Below are positions 1 through 13,243 of a DNA stretch of 64,000 nt, in pieces. Each line of letters starts with the position of its first letter. The stretch's first letter is position 1. Under the pieces are notes generated by a model, which worked only from the letters and a program-made list of their open reading frames with translations, did not search any database and was not told the origin of the DNA. Made by a program: the position numbers and the translations under genes. The stretch is from Channallabes apus (lineage: Eukaryota; Chordata; Actinopteri; Siluriformes; Clariidae): the NCBI GenBank assembly GCA_030522415.1, contig CM060124.1:24414454-24478453 (forward strand), written 5' to 3'.

Positions 1-100
1 GACAGGTATTTAATTCAATTCAATTTTATTTGTATAGCGCTTTTAACAATTGACATTGTCTCAAAACAGCTTTACACAATTCACACTCCTCGAAGGTGCT
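1..100. repeat. Teleost interspersed repeat tail
   Basis: AT-rich segment containing the phrase TTTATTTGTATAGCGCTTTT, which I recognise from memory as a very common dispersed repeat in teleost genomes, probably the tail of a retroposon. It abuts the gypsy remnant directly and is cut by the window edge. Family assignment is from memory only. Confidence 0.5.
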
Positions 101-103
101 GGT

Positions 104-856
104 CTCACACTCAACCTAAAAAAATGCAACCTCTGCCAATAATCCCTCTCCTTTCTAGGGCATATTATATCAGCTGAAGGGATAAAAACTGAAGAAGCCA
201 AGGTATCGGCAATACAAACTTACCCCGTGCCTTGCAACCTTAAGGAGCTACAGAGCTTCCTAGGTCTGGCTAGTTGGTACCAACGATTCATCCCCCACTT
301 CTCATAGCATGCTGCTCCTTTGCATGCTGTGAAAAAGAAAGGAGCCAAGTGGGTGTGGACCTCCAAATGCCAGTCAGCCTTCGAGGACCTGAGAACGGCC
401 CTTCAGAGCACGCCGGTTTTAACAGCTCCAGACTTCAGCTGCCCCTTCAAGGTGCAGACAGACCCCAGCAATATCGGCCTGGGGGCAGTACTCACCCAGG
501 ATCATGAGGATGGGGAACATGTGATCGCGTATGCCTCTCGGCTGCTGCATGGGGCTGAAATCAGATATTCAGCTTCAAAGAAAGAGTGTCTAGCTGTGGT
601 ATGGGCAGTGGAGAAGTGGCATCAGTACCTAGAGGGTAAAGCACTTACTATCATCACAGACCATGCTGCTTTGACTTGGGTTTTTAATCAGTCGAACCCC
701 TCCTCACGCCTAACTCGATGGGTGCTCAGACTGCAGGGATTCAAGTTCATAGTTCAGTACAGTAAAGGGCAATGCAACATCGTTCCTGATTCCCTGTCAT
801 GGCGCTGGGAGGGAGAGACTACAAATGCCCATCTGGCGGTACACCAAGGCCAATGA
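104..856 (+). pseudogene. Ty3/gypsy pol remnant: RT thumb and RNase H
   Basis: Broken retrotransposon polyprotein. The first part (about 150-304) translates to the end of the reverse transcriptase, with a [11 protein letters not shown] motif and a [19 protein letters not shown] motif typical of gypsy elements. An in-frame TAA lies near 133-150 and a TAG at 305-307. From 320 an open frame continues in the same phase as an RNase H domain: [14 protein letters not shown] (first catalytic Asp region), [18 protein letters not shown] (catalytic Glu) and [10 protein letters not shown] (second Asp). The catalytic palm of the RT is missing upstream. The stops show that the element is dead. Gypsy assignment is firm; clade is not determined. 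Confidence 0.9.
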
Positions 857-1531
857 TCTGCAGTGGGGTCTGCCATGTGACTTGGGGGAGTTGGAGAAGG
901 CTCAGATGGTGGATGAGGCGCTTCACACACTGTAGAGAGAAGCAAAATCGGACATCAAGAAGATGCACTACTGCATAGTGAACCAGTTCCTTTATCATCA
1001 GATCCCCAAACAGGCTGGACGTAGTCTCCTCCAGCTGGTCATCCCAACATCTCTATGACCTCTTTCGTCAAAGAAAACCACAAGCAGTGGGACCAATGGC
1101 TTCCAGAGTTCCGTTTTGCTATCAACACAGCCTGGCAGGAAAGCACTGGTTATACCCCAGCGGAGATAGCACTGGGATGCAAGCTAAAGGGACCACTGGA
1201 GCGAATGCTACATCAAACTATCCCACCTGATCATCCTGCCTATTCCACAGTGGAGCGTCAGGAAGCCCTGTTCCAGGCCGTCCGGAGCAATGTAGCCCAG
1301 GCCCAGGAGCGCAAGGGGAATTACTACAACCTAAGATGATGGGTTGTCACACACAATGTGGACGACCATTTTGTGTGTCTGTGCTTTTTCTCAGTCTTGG
1401 GCGGACCAGCTAAAATCAGCAAGGTCCTTAACAGGGTTAACTACCAGGTACAGTGGGATAGTCAAGCTGGAGCTTTCACGGTCCATGTCATAAACTTAAA
1501 ACCCTTTTATGGCGAAGTCACGCCTTCTTCC
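857..1531 (+). pseudogene. Ty3/gypsy integrase C-terminal remnant
   Basis: Continuation of the same element. From 1055 the frame reads through the end of the integrase core (HKQWDQWLPEFRFAINTAWQ, then STGYTPAEIALG), the usual 'typical of gypsy integrase' tail, followed after a stop near 1338 and a frame change by a GPAKISKVLNRVNYQVQW segment, the chromo/SH3-like C-terminal domain that binds DNA. The interval 857-1054 still resembles the RNase H-integrase linker (YHQIPKQAG region) but lacks the zinc-binding domain and most of the DDE core. Together with the upstream RNase H this is an internally deleted copy, in normal gypsy order, ending at a polypurine tract. Confidence 0.85.
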
Positions 1532-1890
1532 GAGGGGGAGGGGGTGTAACATGCGGTTGCCTGGTTACGTCCTCCCATAGGGAGTGGATTTGTGTAGAAA
1601 GTAGTACTACAACAAGCAAACTATGCATAATTGAGCTAGAAATTGACATTTCAGAGGAACACACTGGCATTTTAGCTGCCTGGTATGCTGCTTGGCATTG
1701 AGCCTGGAATAGTTGGCCATGATGATGCCAGGTTTGCTAACAGACCCCACCCCCTCCCCAGTGCAAACTTCCAATAAACTTGTACCTTTACCTGTTTGTG
1801 GTAAATTATGAAGTCTGAAGTACTTGTGGCATTCATCAGTCAAGGAGGGCTGCAAAACAGTCACCAAGTGAAATGTTGGCACCATGTAGA
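1532..1890 (+). mobile_element. Polypurine tract and 3' LTR of the gypsy element
   Basis: A purine run GAGGGGGAGGGGG at 1532-1544 is followed immediately by TGTAACATGCGG, the expected start of a 3' LTR. A polyadenylation signal AATAAA lies about 225 bases into it (near 1773). The right edge is uncertain because no 5' LTR is available in the window for comparison. Open frames on the minus strand here are unsupported. Confidence 0.55.
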
Positions 1891-3964
1891 ATCTGACTGT
1901 GCTGGAACAAGAATCCTGTGGGTTCTAAAAAATCTGCTGTGACTTATGAAGACATGCAGAGATGAGTTATTTTAATATCGTTTTAATAAATTACTACTAT
2001 TACCATTTCAATTTACTGTGTATTTTTAATATGCAGATGAAAATGTAGCCACTTGTCTGATAACAAAATTTTTAAATGTGTCTTTTAATCACAAATAACT
2101 GCAAAATGTACCTCCCTTTACAATGACATTTATTTTACTGTCTAAGAAATTAACACTATTTTAATTTACTATTTTAACAGTTTTACTGTTTTATTTAGTT
2201 GCGCAGAATATGGCAGGAGACTACATTTCCCATTAGCCACAGCATTTTACCTGATCACAACATGTGACATGACTGTTTGTTTGCATTTGGATGAACAAGC
2301 ATCAGCATTTAAGTCATGGTTGTATGGCACTCTGTCTAATGTCTTATGAGTATACGTACACATGTCATGTTTATGTTTATTTCATGCTTAACTAGTTTGT
2401 TTGTTTATTTTATGTGTTCCTTGTCATTGTTCACATCTTTCACTTTAAATAAAATTCTTTACATTTTATCCATCTGCATCTCCATCTTGTAACAGAAGGA
2501 CATTGGCAGAAACTGGCATTGTGAAATCAGTGGCTCATGAAATTACCCACGTAATGTACAAGATATTATAAACAAAACATATTCAATAAAATAAATGTTT
2601 TCAAAAATCTTAAACAGAACAGGATATTAAAAGATGAAATAATTACTGATTTCATTGTCTGGCACAATGCAGCTGAAAGTGCAACACTGATGTCTGTGTT
2701 CTGTTGTGATTTTCCTACACTGCCACATGTCGCTTTGTTACAATTCCTTGTCATTGGTCATCTCCCCAGGAGCATCACAATTTTTCACAGGTATTTTGAG
2801 TTTTCCTTTTTAATTTACTATAATATATACTAGCCTTTAACTTTCTATGTTTTGTTTATGCATGCAGTTTCTGATTTTTACCTTGTTTCGTGATTCTCTC
2901 ATTCTCAAATTTTCCTTACTCTGGTATTATTGCTTGCATGTCAACATTATACCTGTTTTATGGTCTAGATGAAACACTTTATGGTTTTGACTGCCTGCTT
3001 TATGAAAATTACATATAACCCAGCCATACTATTATACGGTATATAAGAAAGAGTGACACACTATATTGAATCATCTTTATCTTGGTTATAGTATACAATT
3101 TGAAGGGAGTTAATTTCACCAACTAGAAGGCAGAAGAGAAAACAGTCTAGATTCATGTCTTCCTCAATCCCTGGGATGACCAATATTTTTGCTTCATAGT
3201 AAATTGAAGGCTTTTATTCTGATGAGTCTCACTAACATGTGCTTTACCTGTGGCGACACAGTTGTTTCGTCCCAATCCTATGAGTTCTCATCACATTGTG
3301 TGCATATTGAAATGCTCTTATGTTCACTAATCAACAAAGCTATGATTCTTACTGTTGATTTTTCTTAATGAAATGTCAATTTAACAACATTTATCCTACA
3401 AAAATTGATGGTTCATCTGCTTGATGATTTGACCCTTCTGACATGTGTATGTTTAGGCAGATATCGGTTGGGATCAAAACAGAAGGGGGGGAAAGCTTAC
3501 TTCTTGCTGCATTCATAAGCATTCAGTGTCTAACATTTTTTACATGTTTCTCACATTTATTAAACTGGTGTCTCTCATCTGGCTTTGCTGAAACATACAA
3601 ATGTATGCCATCAGCATGGCAATGAAAATAATTACAATTATTGTAAGGACCCTTACAATTTAAATGAAACTTTAAACATTATTAATACATTCTTACACAC
3701 ACCAAACAGAAAAAAATTGCCCGTGCTTCTGCAGCTTAAGACCTCCCCCTCTCACTCGATACTGACAACATTAAATATTTAGGTATTTCCCACATACTAT
3801 CAGACACATTTAACCTCTTCTCTGTTACCCTTCTCTGTCAAAAATTATGGATGCGAATGGAAATTATTGAACCAAGCTACCACTTTTGCTCATTGATTGA
3901 ATTGGTTTAGTTTAAATGAAAATTCTCATATATATATATATGCCACCTATACACTATATATATA
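1891..3964. other. AT-rich intergenic sequence
   Basis: No coding signal, RNA gene or recognised repeat apart from an LTR-like stretch at 2211-2494 and a short TA run at 3932-3965. Open frames here are short, AT-driven and have no motif. Confidence 0.6.
2211..2494 (+). mobile_element. Possible solo LTR
   Basis: Starts TGGCAGGAGACTACATTTCC, resembling the 'actacatttccca' start seen in fish LTRs, contains an AATAAA signal near 2448 and ends CTTGTAACA. No target duplication is visible, so this is a weak call. Confidence 0.25.
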
Positions 3965-5445
<1,481 letters not shown>

Positions 5446-5591
5446 TATATAAGAACTGTGGCTGCGGGCACATAGAAAAAAAATGGAGGATTATTTTTTA
5501 TAGTCTAAATAAAAATGCTTTTATAAATGTGGGCTACTGTTATATTTTTTGTTATTTTTTGGATCATAAATGCAGTGTTCATTTACATTCC

Positions 5592-6328
5592 TGTGTGTCC
5601 ATGTTACGTCAGAGGACATGCGCCGATGTTTATCACACATTCCAATGAGAGAGATTACTCACTCCCAAAGGTTTTTTGCGCCGTATTTCGATTTTTAAAA
5701 AAGTTGCTCATTTTCACCATGAACACGGATGAGTCTTCGGGTTTCCTCAGCCGTCCATATACAGAATATAAATTACAAAACTGTGGTCACGTTGCAATAA
5801 GTAAGAATAGTGTAAGCAAAACAATAGTGTATGGCCGTAAGCAAAACAAACAATGCGTTATCAAATGCTCGGCAAAATGCCGTGCTACTGAACTTTCATA
5901 TTTGTTTGTAGCATGCAGTAAAGTGTATGTGACATAAAAATATATATTTGTAATATTGTGCAATATGTGCTATCCGCTAGCAAACTTTAGCGATTTTTTT
6001 TTGCAAACGTTTCTTTACAGAACATCACCATAAACACAAACACAAGACTAAAGGTAATATACATATAATGAAAACTTGTCATAAAAATCTTTATTAATGG
6101 CAAAAATGACTTAACATTTATGGGTCTGTTTGCTCGAGTGAGCAGCCATGTTGAAAACTTCGCTTAGCCCTTCATTTGAAGTGAGGTCCTGAAAAATCTT
6201 CGTTTGGAGGGCTATCTGGCCCTTCCCCCCTCCCCCTACACCTCCAACCAAAAGAGAAATGAGACACCACTACCCCTGCACGTGAACGCGTCAAATGGAA
6301 GGGTAGGGGGAAGGGTTGGGATTCAGCC
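5592..6328 (+). mobile_element. PIF/Harbinger-type MITE, 5' truncated (copy A)
   Basis: Its right end, GGGATTCAGCC followed by TTA, matches the right end of the complete copy at 58753-59609, which is flanked by TTA on both sides. The left inverted repeat is missing here. It contains an open frame at 5629-5937 beginning MFITHSNERDYSLPKVF and containing YTEYKLQNCGHVAISK. The same frame is preserved at 58908-59219 and broken at 34081-34308. I do not recognise a protein family; a Myb-like partner protein is common in Harbinger elements but I see no such motif. Confidence 0.7.
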
Positions 6329-6613
6329 TTAATATTGGAGCAATAAAATTTACTTAAAATCTGTGTCCAAATTGTTATGAGGATTTTATCAAGTAAATCT
6401 TACAAGTTCTTTTTTTCAGTGCATGGGTGAACACGATGTTTTAAGAATTTAATTATATATATATATTTATTGTGTGTGTGTGACCGGTGCAACTCACACG
6501 TCCTATTCCATTGTCATTCATACTGCCGTAGTTTTTAGAGCCCTAAAAAAGCATTCGCTAGTAAGTAAGTAAATAAAAGACAAATGAATAAATAGTTTTA
6601 AATTATATTTATA

Positions 6614-8131
6614 CAGGGGCGTAGATTTAGGGTGGACGGAGGGGATGTGTCCCCACCAATATCCTCCGACCATTGAAATGTCCCCACCAATAATTTAATC
6701 CACTTTTTTTTAAATCGTTCTGTCAACATTAACCTAGACACGCAGAAAGGGATAAATCACGTTCTCTCCTTGAGTCCTCCCGCCCCCAAAACACATATGA
6801 ACATTTTGATTGGCTGTGCCTTTCCCTGCCATCATGTGATAGACGATTGGCTGTGTTCAGAGGCAAGCAGCGCCAAATGCAGTGGACTCACATTCAGTAC
6901 AGCAGGCCAGGATATAGTCTGTGAATACGGACGTAAAACTAACAGCAGATTAAACAGCTAAATGTAAAAGTATAAATATGATCCCTGTCAGTCTCCTAAT
7001 CTAGTGACTGTTTGTCAGAAATCAGTATTGTGAAAGAAATTGATAAACTAATATACTAATATTGCCATATGGCTAGAATTTTGTTGACACCAATAGACAA
7101 TCCACTTCAGAAAAATAGTTTTTAAAATGCATTCACTTACTTGGCGAACATTAATGATTTGATTCGAGGTTTGCACACTAAGACTATGATTGCTGTTTAA
7201 ATGGCATGTGTTTATCCTGTTTTGTCAGGTAACAGAACCTAAACACCTGTGCTGTATATCACACAGCGATGGAGAGAGTGTAGATTACACACAGGTGCTC
7301 TCTAGTCATTAGCACTCATCAGGCAATGTCTATGGCCAACTGACTGCACTCAGACCAAAGGGGGCTGAATAATTACACACACCTCACTTTTCAGTTATTT
7401 ATTTGTAAAAAAAAAAAAATGTTTGAAATCATGTATGATTTTCGTTCCACTTCTCGCGTGTACACCACTTTGTATTGGTCTTTCACGTGGAATTCCAATA
7501 AAATTGATTCATGTTTGTGGCTGTAATGTGACAAAATGTGGAAAAGTTCACGTGGGCGAATACTTTTGCAAGCCACTGTAGTTGTCCTGAGATTTAACAT
7601 TGTTACCAATAATAGGCTGAGGCATTCTCTGTCCATGCTCATAAGGAATCCCTCAATGTTTTTCAATTAGGGGACAGAAGCAGATCAGCCATGTTGTAGT
7701 TCAGGTGAAGAGGCGAGTTCACAGGAGGTCAATCTGAATGTTGATTATACAGTATATAACATATAATATGTGTGCGTGTATTATAAATGTTGATTATACT
7801 AATATTTAGCATTATGAGGAGTGATAGGCTGAGGATGTAAGTGATTCATTAGTGTTTTTGGCAAAAGTTTTGAACTGACATTTCACTTTTTTGTCACGCT
7901 ATTTCATCAGGTGGCAATGCTGTCCGGTCCTAGTGCAGTCAGAGGGGAAGAGTTAGGGTCAAAGCCATTGTTCACCCCCAAAAAAACTTTACTCACTATT
8001 TACTCCTTAAGTGGTTCCAAACTTTAATGATTTTCTTTATTTTTTTGAATACAAAATAAGATATTGGGGAAAAAAGGGGATTGGGGGATGGGGTATTAGT
8101 TGGAGTCATAGGTAGCAAACCTACGCCCTTG
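6614..8131 (+). mobile_element. hAT-like non-autonomous element (copy A)
   Basis: Begins CAGGGGCGTAGATTTAGGG and ends with the imperfect inverse GCAAACCTACGCCCTTG. Copy B (around 35075-35119) has only a TA repeat at this point, so B looks like the empty site. Target duplication cannot be read because the site is a microsatellite. It holds no transposase; a small frame at 6770-6961 has no motif. A Tc1-derived end is nested within it. Confidence 0.55.
7195..7578 (-). mobile_element. Tc1-derived deletion fragment
   Basis: Read on the minus strand it starts CAGTGGCTTGCAAAAGTATT next to TA (7579-7580) and continues as the well-known fish Tc1 end (cacgtgaacttttccacatt, then the 'ttcagccccctttggtctg' stretch). 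Only one terminal region remains; there is no transposase. The open frame 7391-7666 is simply an inverted-repeat translation. Confidence 0.75.
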
Positions 8132-8217
8132 TGTGTGTGTGTGTGTGTGTATGTATATATATGGAAATATAATTAATATTTTCGTGTTTAATTACAAAAA
8201 AAAAAACATTTTAATGG

Positions 8218-8511
8218 TTAGTGATTGTTGCAGACATTTACACTATTTTTGAGAACTATTAAGTTCTCCTTCAACGTGTCATAGCCGATAACTGCCCCTT
8301 TGAAGCCTTTGAATGGTGTTAAAAATACTTGCAAAACAAGTATTGCAGCCATACATTGGAGGGAACTTCTGAGGTGGTCAGTGATTGATGGCACGGTCGG
8401 TCGGAGGGGGTTGTGATCACACCTATAGATCTTTTGTTCTAGGCTATCGGTCAAATATCTCTCCACTTGGAAGCAAAAACATGCAAGGGATTTCAGCATC
8501 TCGACGCACAT
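8218..8511 (-). other. Conserved 97-codon open frame of unknown nature (copy A)
   Basis: An uninterrupted minus-strand frame starting MCVEMLKSLACFCFQVERYL and containing YRCDHNPLRPTVPSITDHL. It encodes exactly the same 97 residues at 62155-62448 in copy C. I recognise no domain. Identity may only reflect the recent duplication. There is a possible splice acceptor (tgcttccaag) just inside the frame, so it could be an exon of a lost gene or transposase. Confidence 0.3.
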
Positions 8512-8838
8512 ACTAAGCTGTTTATAAAGTAGACACTGTTTGTTTTTTCATTTTGTAATCTTTCCCGTGTTTACCGTGTACTGTACAATGTATATTCATT
8601 TTTTAATGAATTACTGTAAATAAACTACACATTCCGTTGATTTACCAGAAATGACTTTTCTGTTTTTTTGTGTGTGCTAAACTAAACTTCAGGGTCAAAG
8701 TAATAGCGATTTTATTTGAAAAGTATTATATATTTACAATGCTGATAAGTTCAAGCTTAGATTCATATATAAACTGCTTCAAAGTCTTTCCGTGACCGCT
8801 GAAATCCGACAGACGCAGGGCTCAAGGGAGGTGTGTCT

Positions 8839-8872
<34 letters not shown>

Positions 8873-9030
8873 ATGTGTGTGTGTGCGGGTTAGTGTGCCT
8901 GTCCTATTTCAGCGGATTTTTCCGCTACCGCAGATCAGTTTATCAACTTGTAATATATACATTTTAGGAATATATTAACATGTGCAGACATTTAAGGGTG
9001 CGCTGCCCTCTCTTGCCCCTGCGTAGAGCC

Positions 9031-9055
9031 TACACACACACACACACACACACAC

Positions 9056-9093
<38 letters not shown>
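9031..9093. repeat. (CA)n/(TATC)n compound microsatellite
   Basis: About ten CA units followed by about nine TATC units, conserved in position with 62970-63035 in copy C but with different lengths. Confidence 0.95.
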
Positions 9094-9545
9094 TATATAA
9101 ATACACATTTGGAATCTGCATCTACATTTTCTGTTACAAGTATAGAATTAGGTTCAGCTGAGACTCATGATCAATGGTGTTAGGGTACTTATGTAGTGAT
9201 AATTAGTTTCAGCCAGATCATTAAAACTAACAATGCACTATGACACTCTTGAGAGGGGATATGAAGGTGTTATTCATTTATTTATTCTCTACAAGGGTGC
9301 GAACTACAGTACAGACCAAACTATAACTCTCTCTTACTACTATAAAAATTCTAGATATAAACAAACAAAATACAGCTTTTTTTCCTCAGAGGTAAACGGA
9401 AAAGTGAAGTTGTTCAGCTGTCACTGCAGCTTCTTCAAAGTCTTCCCACTCCGTGACCACTGAAATCCGACACGACACCACGTTAGGCTACGTCTTGACT
9501 CATTTGTATACCGACGGTGATTGGATGTTTCCCGAGGGCTCAGGG

Positions 9546-9635
9546 GAGTGTGTGTGTCTGTGTGTGTGTGTGTGTCTATGTGTGTGTGTCTATGTGTGTG
9601 TCTGTGTGTGTGTGTCTATGTGTGTGCGTGCGCGC
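9546..9635. repeat. TG-rich imperfect microsatellite
   Basis: Interrupted (TG)n with recurrent TCTATG and TCTG interruptions. Copy C has a shorter version at 63498-63545. Long open frames here are low-complexity artefacts. Confidence 0.95.
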
Positions 9636-10229
9636 GGGTACTTGTTCTACTGTTATAAAAACTCTAAATATAAACAAACAAAATACAGCTTTTTTTTCAG
9701 AGGTAAACGGAAAAGTGAAGATGTTCAGTGTCACTATGCAGATGTTACACTCAGTGGAGTTACCGAAATCTTTTGCTTTAGTTCTCATTGAGTTGCCACA
9801 CATCATTTCCACATTTCACTCGCTTTTATTCCTCTTATGTGAGCACAAACAGTGAAACATTCCACAGGTTTATAATACACCGCGGCCAAGTGAACCACGT
9901 TCCCGTCGAACGAAACGAGGCATAATCGTGGTGTTTGCTTCGCTTATGACACACCATAGTTTATTACCTGCTGTGGTAGATCTGAATATTTATTCAAACA
10001 CAATAATAAAGCTTTATATCCTCAGGAGGGCTCAGTACATTGTTTTAGCGATAGTTTCACGGAAGCGAGTTCAGAACTAATCTAACCAAACCAAAAAAAA
10101 AAAAAACATCCGAAGCTTCAAATAGAATGAACGAACTAATGAAATTGATATATATGTAATTGATATACTGTATATACAGACGTGTGTGTGTCATTTTAAT
10201 TCAAATGAACATTTCAATGCTTTCTGATA

Positions 10230-10760
10230 CACTTATCAACTTATCCACATAAACTTATCAACACATACTCTCCGTGCACGCACATACAATCTCTAAAAAT
10301 GTAAAATTAATAACATACATATACAAATAAACAAAAATATAAACGTCTATGTATATTGAAGTTTACGGTGAACGCAGAGTCGGGTAAGCACATGTGATGA
10401 CGCGCGCGCCCTCACCTCTTGTTACGGCTGCCTATTTGGCCAAAAAATAATTGAACGATATGCCTGGTCCTGGAAAGAGACAATAAATATATATATTTTT
10501 TATACATTTATTGCATTGTTTGTTGTTTACAGTCAAGCCATCAACATACAATAAAATGTAAACATGAGATCTAAACTAAAAACTGTGCTCCCTGTGCTGG
10601 TGCTGGCAATATCATCTCCTTGTTCTGCTGTCTCCGGCTCCATCCCTGGTCCTGAACCGTACCTGGCCCTTCCTCTACTCTCACTGTCTCAGAACAGACT
10701 GACTCCTGAAGCAGAAAAAAACAATGCAGGAAAAGATGTTTTCCATACTCATAATAGCTA
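10230..10760 (+). repeat. Segment shared with 36788-37480 (end of unit)
   Basis: Starts near CTTATCAACTTATCCACATA and includes the TGATGACGCGCGCGCCCTCACC stretch; both recur in the same order at 36788-37480 in copy B. Both copies contain a short frame beginning MRSKLKTVLPVLVLAIS, which looks like a signal peptide, but the frame diverges and ends early in B. I treat it as non-coding repeat sequence, with a chance of being a lost small secreted-protein exon. Confidence 0.7.
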
Positions 10761-11239
10761 ACTTGTTTACATTACACTTGTTAAATTGAAAGATCATACT
10801 GTAAATTGGTGAGCCTATTACTTTCTACTGAACAGCCCCAACTCAGAAAACATTAAAGAAATTGTTCACCCGAAAAAAAAAAAAAATTATAATTATCAGT
10901 CATTATCCCTTCAATAAAAGCACTACACTTACCCACACTGTACATCTGATTGACCCTACTGAAAAAAAAATAGCACTGGCTAAACTTAAAACAATTGAAG
11001 TAATCTGTCACACCTAATATTTGGGAAGTGACGTAATGTAAATAAACCTTTTACTCTAAGATTTAAGGCATTCATAATTTAAATATAAAAAAGCATAAGC
11101 ATAAAAATAAGCATAAAAAACTTAATTACATATTGATTTACACTCAAAGCACATTTCTTTATATAAACATTTATTGTGGAATGAACATATTTTCATCCAA
11201 AATGTTAACATTACTCCATAAAATTACAAATAGTAACAC
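10761..11239. other. No feature seen
   Basis: AT-rich sequence with short A runs; no coding, RNA or repeat signal that I can support. AATAAA on the minus strand near 11170 could serve the candidate gene to its right. Confidence 0.5.
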
Positions 11240-12830
11240 TCAACTTTGCAACACACATTTATTAATTGGACTGAAAAGAAAATTAGAAAATGTTCTTGAA
11301 ACAAAATCAGCAGAGGTAAAACATGGAACATTCATGTGCGACGACTGATGGAAACTCAAAAAATCACAATCCCGATTTCCTGTGGAGGCTGAAGACAGTC
11401 CTCTGCCTACCTGAGGACAAACAGGGCCATTGTGCACCTCACAAGTTCTGCCTGAGCTTCATCTTTCTGAACAACCTAATAAAAGAAAGGACATTTGTTA
11501 GACAATTGCTCTATTTGGCAAAACAGTGTCTGATGTATGCATGTAAAATCACTTAATGCTCCCTATGAGTGAAAAAAACACCTAGGATTATGGTGCAGCA
11601 TGATAAATGTAATTAGCTCAATGAATACGCCAAAATAACTGACATACATATACACACTATGTATTAATGATAAAGTTTATCATTTTAAGTATTAATTTCA
11701 GGAGGTAATCACCTCCAGGCTCTAGGGTCATAAAAACAAACATAGTATTGTTGGTTATGTTAGGCTTGTAAAGCGTGAAAAAATGAACATGGCAGACATT
11801 GAAACCTGTATTCAGACAGCATACACTAACCTGTGAACAAGTTAAACTAAAGTTTTATTCTGGTAGTTATGTTTTAATTTAGTGCATCACAGCCAACTTG
11901 ATGTGGATGCCTTGCTCAGGTCCTGTGGCTTCCATTCACAAGATTACATTTGACACCAAGCTAATTTCTGCTTTTGAGCGAGTACATACCAGATCAAGAA
12001 CTTGAAGATGAAGATTATATCTCTGGTCTTCTCTCTGACGGGTTCCTCCCTAGTTTCTGATGATCTCAATTAGTTTGTAGTGTTGCTTGTCCAAGGAAAC
12101 CAGTAATCTTGCTTGAAGTGGAGCAGATATAATTCTCAGAAACTCATTACTGATCTTTAAAAAAAAAAAAAAAAAAAAAGGTAAAAACAAAAATTGGACT
12201 GGCTCAAGTTCTTATGTTAGCAAATCTTAATTACAGTGTGTATAAAGTATAGAAAGCAGTACACTACAAACAGCACTCACTCCAAATTAGCTTGTTCTAT
12301 GTTTACATCACTTTCCTATTAATTTTTACATCATTAACCAACGGTACTTAAATATAATTACTTTCTTCGGCGCCGCTGACTTACTGTATAAACTCCGGTG
12401 TTTTTGAAAATCACCACGTTAGTTAGCTAATGCTAATGCAGGTAATATAGGTGGTTTTAGCTACAGTAGCAAACACGGACACAAAACTCAATCTACAAAG
12501 TAGTTGTTCCTGACATAAATCATGAATTTGCTCATAGAAGAGATACATTTAACATAGAAATGACATGAGTTTGCTTTCTTACCTGGTTTAAAGGAGTTTT
12601 CTTTGAGAATCTCCACCCGCAGGTGATTCAGTCCGTGAAAATGCTGCGTCATGAGGTCATGAGACACGGTTTGAAGCAGAAATGTCCTTTGTGAATGGAT
12701 TAGATTTAAGTTTAATCAGGGGCTTTAACTAACAGTAACTGAAATACAGGTTCTGATATCCTTCCTTACTTGTTTCAACGTCATGCTCCGGTTTGAGGCG
12801 GAAATAAAATTATACCGGCAAAACTATGGT
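11240..12830 (-). pseudogene. Possible spliced minus-strand gene or gene remnant, unidentified
   Basis: Several exon-like blocks with good splice signals lie in order on the minus strand. Block 12686-12583 is preceded by cacaaag and ends CCAG/gtaag; it reads TFLLQTVSHDLMTQHFHGL and so on. Block 12149-11990 has a long T tract and ATCAG acceptor and a GATCTG/gtatgt donor; its first half reads NEFLRIISAPLQARLLVSLD, and a second frame then reads VREKTRDIIFIFKFLIW. Block 11482-11423 has a ttttattag acceptor and CCTCAG/gtagg donor. A first exon may end at 12770 (CAA/gtaagg). The blocks do not join in one frame: one base is missing between the first two and the frame changes in the middle of the second. 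It is therefore probably a decayed gene. I do not recognise the protein. Confidence 0.35.
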
Positions 12831-12838
12831 CTAAAGAC

Positions 12839-12850
12839 TGCGCATGCGCA
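12839..12850. promoter_or_regulatory. NRF1-type palindrome
   Basis: TGCGCATGCGCA is the classic NRF1 binding palindrome, found close to start sites of vertebrate housekeeping promoters. It sits just upstream (minus strand) of the candidate first exon ending at 12770, consistent with a promoter there. Confidence 0.45.
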
Positions 12851-13243
12851 AATCACACTCAACCTAATAAGAGTACCTTGATCAAAATGAAATATTTCAC
12901 TTTGGTTTCCTGCTGTAAACAGCATTATACTAAAAAAAAAAAAAAAAAAAAAAAGATTCACCCATAAGCATAAATTAGACACTTCAGTTAAAAAGAGCAA
13001 ATTATTTTTTTTACTAATGGAATGAGAAAAAAAAAACACATTAAACTAGGTTTACTTTTTTCAGTGGATCCCTCAATAATTTCTGTCTCCTTTGCCTGTG
13101 TTTGATAATGTGAAGCACATATACACTCATTCATCATGAAAGATCTATTATAAAACAAAATAAAATTCATGTTCGCTTCAGCACTGTTCATCCGCGTCCT
13201 TACATTCATTGTTGTACTTGGTCCGGCTTTTAGATAAAGTCCT
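12851..13243. other. No gene seen
   Basis: Two long A runs (12931-12953 and 13026-13037) and AT-rich sequence; minus-strand frames here are driven by them. Confidence 0.5.

Larger units (their letters stand above)
5592..10090 (+). repeat. Large low-copy repeat unit, copy A
   Basis: This interval is collinear and almost identical with 58876-64000 (copy C). Shared landmarks in the same order: Harbinger 3' end, hAT-like insertion, a Tc1-derived end, the 97-codon minus-strand open frame, the CA/TATC compound microsatellite and the TG-rich block. Differences are scattered substitutions, microsatellite lengths and a roughly 550-base segment (61425-61990) present in C but missing in A. Copy A continues past the point where C leaves the window. 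Its left edge lies about 150 bases right of the Tc1 end at 5445. Confidence 0.92.

Noticed and set aside
8980..9183. Plus-strand open frame with Thr-His and Ile-Tyr-Leu-Ser repeats
   Set aside because: It is a translation of the CA and TATC microsatellites.
9453..9855. Overlapping Cys/Val-rich frames on both strands
   Set aside because: Produced by the TG-rich block; all frames stay open through such repeats.
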